Positions 59,934 to 64,000 of a stretch of 64,000 bases of DNA are shown here, in pieces. The stretch is from Flavobacterium magnum (GTDB lineage Bacteria; Bacteroidota; Bacteroidia; Flavobacteriales; Flavobacteriaceae), in the NCBI RefSeq assembly GCF_003055625.1, contig NZ_CP028811.1, positions 2,356,001-2,420,000 on the forward strand. The letters are read 5' to 3'. How positions within the stretch are numbered: the first letter of the stretch is position 1; every line of letters begins with the position of its first letter. The notes under the pieces are model-generated. The model worked only from the letters and a program-made list of their open reading frames with translations, had not been told where the DNA came from and did no database searches. A program made the translations under genes and the position numbers.

Positions 59934-61652
59934 TTAGGGCTGATCGGTACTGCAGACTGGTTTTCGGGAGATGGACTGAAAAGCAATCGACAGCAAAAGC
60001 GTGAGTACCGCGCCAATGAAATTAAGCCACAGGTAACCCAGTTTTTCCTGGCCTTCAGGATAAATGTGGATGGCATAATAATAGATCACGAAAATGATCA
60101 GCTGGCTGATTACGGCACTGCGGAAAATCGCTGCCGACTTTACGAATTTAACATAAAAGCCCACAAGGAATATCCCCAGGACGGTGCCGTAAAAGATCGA
60201 GCCGACGATGTTCACCAATTGGATCAGATTTACGAATAAACTTCCCACACAGGCAAAGGCGATAGCTACCGCGCCCCACATTATCGTGAAGAATTTGCCG
60301 GCATTGACAAAGTGTTTGTCGGGTTTCTCAGTAGTCAGGTTGCGCTTGTAGAGGTCAATCACTGTCGTTGATGCCAGGGCATTCAAGCCTGAAGCAGTTG
60401 ACGACATCGCCGCGCAGAGTATCACTGCGAGCAACAGTCCGATAAATCCTCGCGGCAGGTAATTGACGATATAGTATATGAACACATAATCGGCATCGCT
60501 TGATTTCTCTTTGCCCTGGGCCTTCCCGATGAGTTCCTGGCCTTTTGTCCGGAGTTGTTTTTCCTGTGTATTGAGTGCTCTGATTTCGGCATTTAATTTT
60601 GGATCGGCGTCATTGCGTCGCGCCAACGCCAGCACAGCAAGTTTCTTTTTTTTATTCAATTGTGAAAGTTCGGTTTCCAATTGCTGATAATCGCCCGCAA
60701 ATGCGGAATTCGCGACGATCGCTTTACCATTCGGGTTGAAATTCAACGGTACCTCGCGGAATTGGAAAAACACGAAAACCATCACGCCCGTAAGCAGGAT
60801 GAAAAACTGCATCGGCACTTTCATGATGCCGTTCAGGATCAGTCCCATCTGGCTTTCGCGGATTGATTTCCCGGAAAGATAGCGTTGTACCTGTGACTGG
60901 TCTGTGCCGAAATAGGAAAGCATCAGGAACAGTCCGCCGGTGATGCCGCTCCAGAATGTATAGCGGCTTTTCGGATCATAAGAAAAGTCAAGAATGTCCA
61001 TCTTGCCGCTCGCGCCTGCGATTTTCAGAGCCTTTCCGAAAGTAATATCTCCAGGTAGCGCATGCAGGATCAGGTAAAATGCGACACCCATACCGCTCAT
61101 GATGATGAACATTTGTTGTTTATGGGTTACATTGACTGCTTTGGTCCCGCCGGAGAAAGTATACAAAATTACCAATGTCCCGATGCCAATAATCATCTTG
61201 TTAAGGTCCCACCCCAAAATAGTGGAAAGGATGATTGCGGGCGCATAAATGGTAATGCCCGTTCCGAGGCCACGCTGGACAAGGAATAGAATCGCCGCGA
61301 GCGTCCGGGTTTTCATATCAAACCGACGTTCAAGGAATTCATATGCCGTATATACCCTGAGTTTATGGTATATCGGGATGAAAGTGTAGCAGATAATAAC
61401 CATGGCAAGGGGCAGGCCGAAGTAAAATTGAACAAATCCCATGCCGCTGTCGTAAGCCTGTCCCGGCGTCGACAAGAAAGTAATGGCACTGGCCTGCGTT
61501 GCCATCACTGAAATCCCGACAGTATACCAAGGCGTTTCATTGTTGCCCAGGATGTATTCATCCACGTTTTTGCTGCCGGTCGTTTTCCAGACGCCATAAA
61601 ACACGATGAACAAAAGCGTGGCAATCAGTACAATCCAGTCAATTGATTCCAT
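59934..61652 (-). CDS. Sodium:solute symporter (SSS family)
   Basis: A 572-residue inner-membrane protein with about 13 helices. It begins with ESIDWIVLIATLLFIVFYGVWK and has the SSS blocks VMATQASAITFLSTPGQAYD, GFVQFYFGLPLAMVIICYTF and LAVILCAAMSSTASGLNALAS. A charged insert of about 80 residues (about 310-390, ELSQLNKKKKLAVLALARRN and coiled-coil stretches) stands between two helices. Substrate is not fixed; sugars, amino sugars or organic acids are typical. It is the last gene of an operon with the PIG-L deacetylase and a 34-aa protein, and starts at the base next to the stop of that small gene. Confidence 0.92.
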   Translation of the reverse strand: MESIDWIVLIATLLFIVFYGVWKTTGSKNVDEYILGNNETPWYTVGISVMATQASAITFLSTPGQAYDSGMGFVQFYFGLPLAMVIICYTFIPIYHKLRVYTAYEFLERRFDMKTRTLAAILFLVQRGLGTGITIYAPAIILSTILGWDLNKMIIGIGTLVILYTFSGGTKAVNVTHKQQMFIIMSGMGVAFYLILHALPGDITFGKALKIAGASGKMDILDFSYDPKSRYTFWSGITGGLFLMLSYFGTDQSQVQRYLSGKSIRESQMGLILNGIMKVPMQFFILLTGVMVFVFFQFREVPLNFNPNGKAIVANSAFAGDYQQLETELSQLNKKKKLAVLALARRNDADPKLNAEIRALNTQEKQLRTKGQELIGKAQGKEKSSDADYVFIYYIVNYLPRGFIGLLLAVILCAAMSSTASGLNALASTTVIDLYKRNLTTEKPDKHFVNAGKFFTIMWGAVAIAFACVGSLFVNLIQLVNIVGSIFYGTVLGIFLVGFYVKFVKSAAIFRSAVISQLIIFVIYYYAIHIYPEGQEKLGYLWLNFIGAVLTLLLSIAFQSISRKPVCSTDQP

Positions 61653-61757
61653 TTAGGCAGCATAACGCATTAGTAAATAAAACACCAGGATGTAGCACGC
61701 ATTGGCAATCAATACGGCGGAATAGCTTTTTTTCCATCGGGGTTTGTCGTCCGTCAT
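61653..61757 (-). CDS. 34-aa single-pass membrane microprotein
   Basis: This small frame has a start ATG at 61757, a TAA at 61655-61653, and codes for MTDDKPRWKKSYSAVL, then a hydrophobic segment (about residues 14-30) and MRYAA at the end. The basic N-terminus and one hydrophobic helix predict a single-pass inner-membrane protein. It starts 3 bp after the PIG-L stop and its stop is directly followed by the symporter ATG, so it is translated within that operon. The layout recalls YhdT-PanF and other small partners of SSS transporters, but the proteins are different. It is too short for most gene callers. Confidence 0.62.
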   Translation of the reverse strand: MTDDKPRWKKSYSAVLIANACYILVFYLLMRYAA

Positions 61758-61760
61758 ATG

Positions 61761-64000
61761 CTATTTTTTTAAAGAGATTAGATTGGCCATCAGCCTGTAA
61801 GCCCCTGAAACGCCTTCCGGCAATTCCCTGAAGAAACTGAGTCCGGTATAAATGTAATGCCCTTTTCCATAATTGGCGATAAGCAACGCACCGTTTTTAG
61901 CCGTTTCGCCCTTGTCGTTGGACGAGAGGATTGGGGTGAATGCTTTGTCCCATTCATTCGGGTAGTACAAACCCTGTTCCTGTCGCCAGCCCTCAAAGTC
62001 CCTCGCAGTAATTTTATTCGGGGAATTGAGTACGGGTGATTCGGGATTCAGGAACCGTACAGGTGCATTTTCCTCGGTCACCCGGTCCCGCGATAACTTC
62101 AACGGGAACGGCGCAATCTTATCGGTAACCAAATCATCTGTAGTGTTGTATTGCACGATCATCGTTTTGCCTTCTTTCACAAAATCGAAAAGCACGTCCT
62201 GTTTCAATGATAGTGCCTGTGCGACATTGTAAGCGCGGATGCCGGTCATGGCGACGTCGAAACCGGCCAGTTTTTCCTTGGAGATTTCTTCCGGTTTGAT
62301 CACGGTGACATCATAACCCATCTGGATCAGGCTTTTCGGGACTTCATCGCCCACACCCATAATATAGGCGATCTTTTCACTGCCTGTTTTTATATCCAGC
62401 CTGATGAAACGCGCCTCAGCCGGCTTAAGCACCTGTTGCCTTGAGATGTGGTCGTATTTGATGTTGACCTGTTCCTGGCTGAACGTCTTCCCATCAATCA
62501 TGGCTACGGCTTTGGCCACAGCTTCAGCACCTCCAGCCGGTGGAAATACTTCAAAAGTGAACGACTGCTCGGAACCCTTCTTACTCAAATCGAAAGCCGA
62601 TTGGGACGGAATCACTTTCCAGTCCGGCGGCAGGTTCAGCGACACATTTCCTTTCACGTTATCCTTTCCGGATTGGATACGCACGTCAACCAGTTTCGGC
62701 TTTTTTGTATTGAAGATCGTAACTTTATTCGAGATGGAAACCGAAACGTCCGGCACGATGTCGAAAGGGCGGAATATCTCGCCTTTCGCGTCGTCATTGA
62801 ATTTGTACGTGATTTCTTTTTCAAAAGGAAGGTCGGTGCCATTGATGCGGATGTTAAAAACAGCCTTCAATTCCCGGATTACATCAGGCTTTCCGATGTT
62901 TTGCTGGTCATTCACGCGGTACATTCCTACGGTTCCCTTTTCATCGAGCCAATACGGCTGTGTGTAGGCGGATTGGGCGCCGATTTCAAGTTCCTGCTCC
63001 AGTGTGAACGGGAAATTGTTTTTGAGCGCTACACCCTGGGAGATTGTTTTTTGCGCGGGTAAAAATGTGACCGATGAGAGCGTCATATCAACTGCGCTCC
63101 TGTTGGTAGCTTCCATCTTTACTTTGATTTTGCTGCCCGGCGTGGCTTCCTGAATGTTGGTGACCGCCTCAAGGTACAGTCCGGCGCAACCTGCAATTAT
63201 TTCCTTTATTTCTTCTGATTTTATGGCTTTCCAATGCGCTTCATCCAATGCCTGGATCATTTGATAGGCCTTAACAAGATCGGGGATACTCGCCGATGGA
63301 TTTGTGAAATCGAAATTTTTCTCCACTGCAGCAAGCAACAAGCCAATAGGCTTTCCCCCTTGAACGCGGTTCCAGGACGTATCGATGCCGTCAAAAATAT
63401 CAGACTTATTTTCTGGTTTGTCGCCATTAATAAATTCGAGGTACTCGGTTTCCTCACCGCGCGTCCCTGTGCTTCCAAACCCCTGCGACTGGTGGCGGCT
63501 GCGGCTCAATGCGGCAATTTCCTGGTTTGATTTACCCAGCATGGGGAAGTACACTCCCGTTTGCAGGCTGTACATATTGGTTTTGTCGGCCTGATCGAAT
63601 TTTTCCTTACTACCGTAAAACCACCACGACGTATTGAAAAACATGCGTTTCGGTTGCCATGGCTTTACATATTCTAGTTGGTCAGCATAAGAATTCGGGT
63701 TGTTCGCCAGATTAAAACTCTCAAAGCTCAGCATCGCCGAAGCGGTGTGGTGGCCATGGGTAGTGCCCGGCGTACGATGGTCAAAACGATTGATGATCAC
63801 ATCAGGCTGAAACTTCCTGATTTGCCAGATGATGTCGCTTAATACTTGCGCTTTATCCCATATGGCCAACGTTTCATCAGGATTTTTAGAGTAGCCGAAA
63901 TCGTTGGCGCGCGAGAAAAATTGTTCGCCGCCGTCGATTTTCCTGGCCTCAAGCAATTCCTGGGTGCGGATGGTGCCGAGTAATTCCCTTAATTCAGCCC
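61761..64000 (-). CDS. PIG-L family deacetylase, C-terminal part (start outside the window)
   Basis: The gene enters from the right edge; 745 residues are visible. The frame continues without stop to base 64000, and the first visible residues (AELRELLGTIRTQELLEARK) precede the MLEARK site, so the true start is outside. The visible PIG-L part has VLSDIIWQIRKFQPDVIINR, RFDHRTPGTTHGHHTASA (zinc/substrate His residues) and later HQSQGFGSTGTRG. The HPDD N-terminal motif is outside. A very long C-terminal part has Ig-like beta domains and a GATase/ThuA-like region (VMGVGDEVPKSLIQMGYDV, GIRAYN). It should act on an N-acetylated or glucosamine substrate outside the cytosol, and its operon brings the sodium symporter. 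Confidence 0.85.
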   Translation of the reverse strand, partial: AELRELLGTIRTQELLEARKIDGGEQFFSRANDFGYSKNPDETLAIWDKAQVLSDIIWQIRKFQPDVIINRFDHRTPGTTHGHHTASAMLSFESFNLANNPNSYADQLEYVKPWQPKRMFFNTSWWFYGSKEKFDQADKTNMYSLQTGVYFPMLGKSNQEIAALSRSRHQSQGFGSTGTRGEETEYLEFINGDKPENKSDIFDGIDTSWNRVQGGKPIGLLLAAVEKNFDFTNPSASIPDLVKAYQMIQALDEAHWKAIKSEEIKEIIAGCAGLYLEAVTNIQEATPGSKIKVKMEATNRSAVDMTLSSVTFLPAQKTISQGVALKNNFPFTLEQELEIGAQSAYTQPYWLDEKGTVGMYRVNDQQNIGKPDVIRELKAVFNIRINGTDLPFEKEITYKFNDDAKGEIFRPFDIVPDVSVSISNKVTIFNTKKPKLVDVRIQSGKDNVKGNVSLNLPPDWKVIPSQSAFDLSKKGSEQSFTFEVFPPAGGAEAVAKAVAMIDGKTFSQEQVNIKYDHISRQQVLKPAEARFIRLDIKTGSEKIAYIMGVGDEVPKSLIQMGYDVTVIKPEEISKEKLAGFDVAMTGIRAYNVAQALSLKQDVLFDFVKEGKTMIVQYNTTDDLVTDKIAPFPLKLSRDRVTEENAPVRFLNPESPVLNSPNKITARDFEGWRQEQGLYYPNEWDKAFTPILSSNDKGETAKNGALLIANYGKGHYIYTGLSFFRELPEGVSGAYRLMANLISLKK

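Noticed and set aside
1..64000. tRNA, rRNA, CRISPR, insertion sequence or phage genes
   Set aside because: No cloverleaf with CCA-type arms, repeat-spacer array, transposase or integrase was found in the sequence or translations.

Overview
The window is a 64 kb piece of a Bacteroidota chromosome, almost certainly from Flavobacteriaceae and close to Flavobacterium. The evidence is the gene content and the signals: a type IX secretion (T9SS) component (PorQ), five T9SS cargo proteins with C-terminal sorting domains, type III glutamine synthetase, SusE/F-like and DUF1573/DUF2911/DUF6252-type proteins, a LETM1-related protein, an ECF sigma operon of flavobacterial type, and Bacteroidota promoters (TTTG-N19-TAnnTTTG). 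Most genes use more G+C than is typical for Flavobacterium, with several clearly AT-richer islands. I saw no tRNA, rRNA, insertion sequence, phage, CRISPR or classical defence system. Both ends cut genes: a TamB/AsmA-like gene at 1-400 and a large PIG-L deacetylase at 61761-64000.

Layout. 1-3 kb: TamB-like start, then a minus-strand pair of GH1 beta-glucosidase and a TIGR00661-type glycosyltransferase. 3-10 kb: a lipoprotein, birA facing a housekeeping run rsfS-ftsH-LUD protein-cdsA-psd-ACBP-lipoprotein SOD (proteostasis, then phospholipid synthesis). 10-20.5 kb: a T9SS FG-GAP protein, valS, a DUF1573 protein, two overlapping genes for double-OmpA-domain proteins, a small T9SS protein joined to a SusE-like protein, and glnN (GSIII). 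20.7-31.6 kb: glgB, a DUF1648 membrane protein, a 609-aa T9SS protein, a GH31 alpha-glucosidase, an M48 lipoprotein, a UMF1-type MFS transporter and a lipoprotein with a PN-repeat linker. 31.7-40.6 kb: lon, porQ, an AT-rich cysteine-rich lipoprotein, cmk, an AT-rich nucleoside transporter and rpsA. 40.7-46.3 kb: two adjacent LRR/T9SS paralogues and a fasciclin protein. 46.3-53.6 kb: pheT, a 65-aa protein, divergent oxyR and dps, a small coiled-coil membrane protein, a SulP transporter and a beta-carbonic anhydrase. 53.6-64 kb: a LETM1-related protein, an ECF sigma factor operon, a HAD phosphatase, an SRPBCC-photolyase pair, a DUF2911 protein, and an operon of PIG-L deacetylase, a 34-aa membrane microprotein and an SSS symporter.

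The most unusual items are: (i) an intergenic hairpin element with at least two clear copies (about 14.2 and 38.5 kb), one diverged copy (34.3 kb) and a fragment (28.9 kb), in which stem bases change while pairing and the TCTTT loop are kept; (ii) tandem double-OmpA-domain proteins whose second domain has a Cys-Cys pair where the peptidoglycan-contacting Asp normally sits; (iii) a 34-aa single-pass membrane protein encoded between a deacetylase and a sodium symporter, with a 3-base gap on one side and none on the other; and (iv) a 10-bp inverted repeat closing the leader of the SulP transporter gene. All functional statements come from reading sequence and family knowledge; no database search was run.
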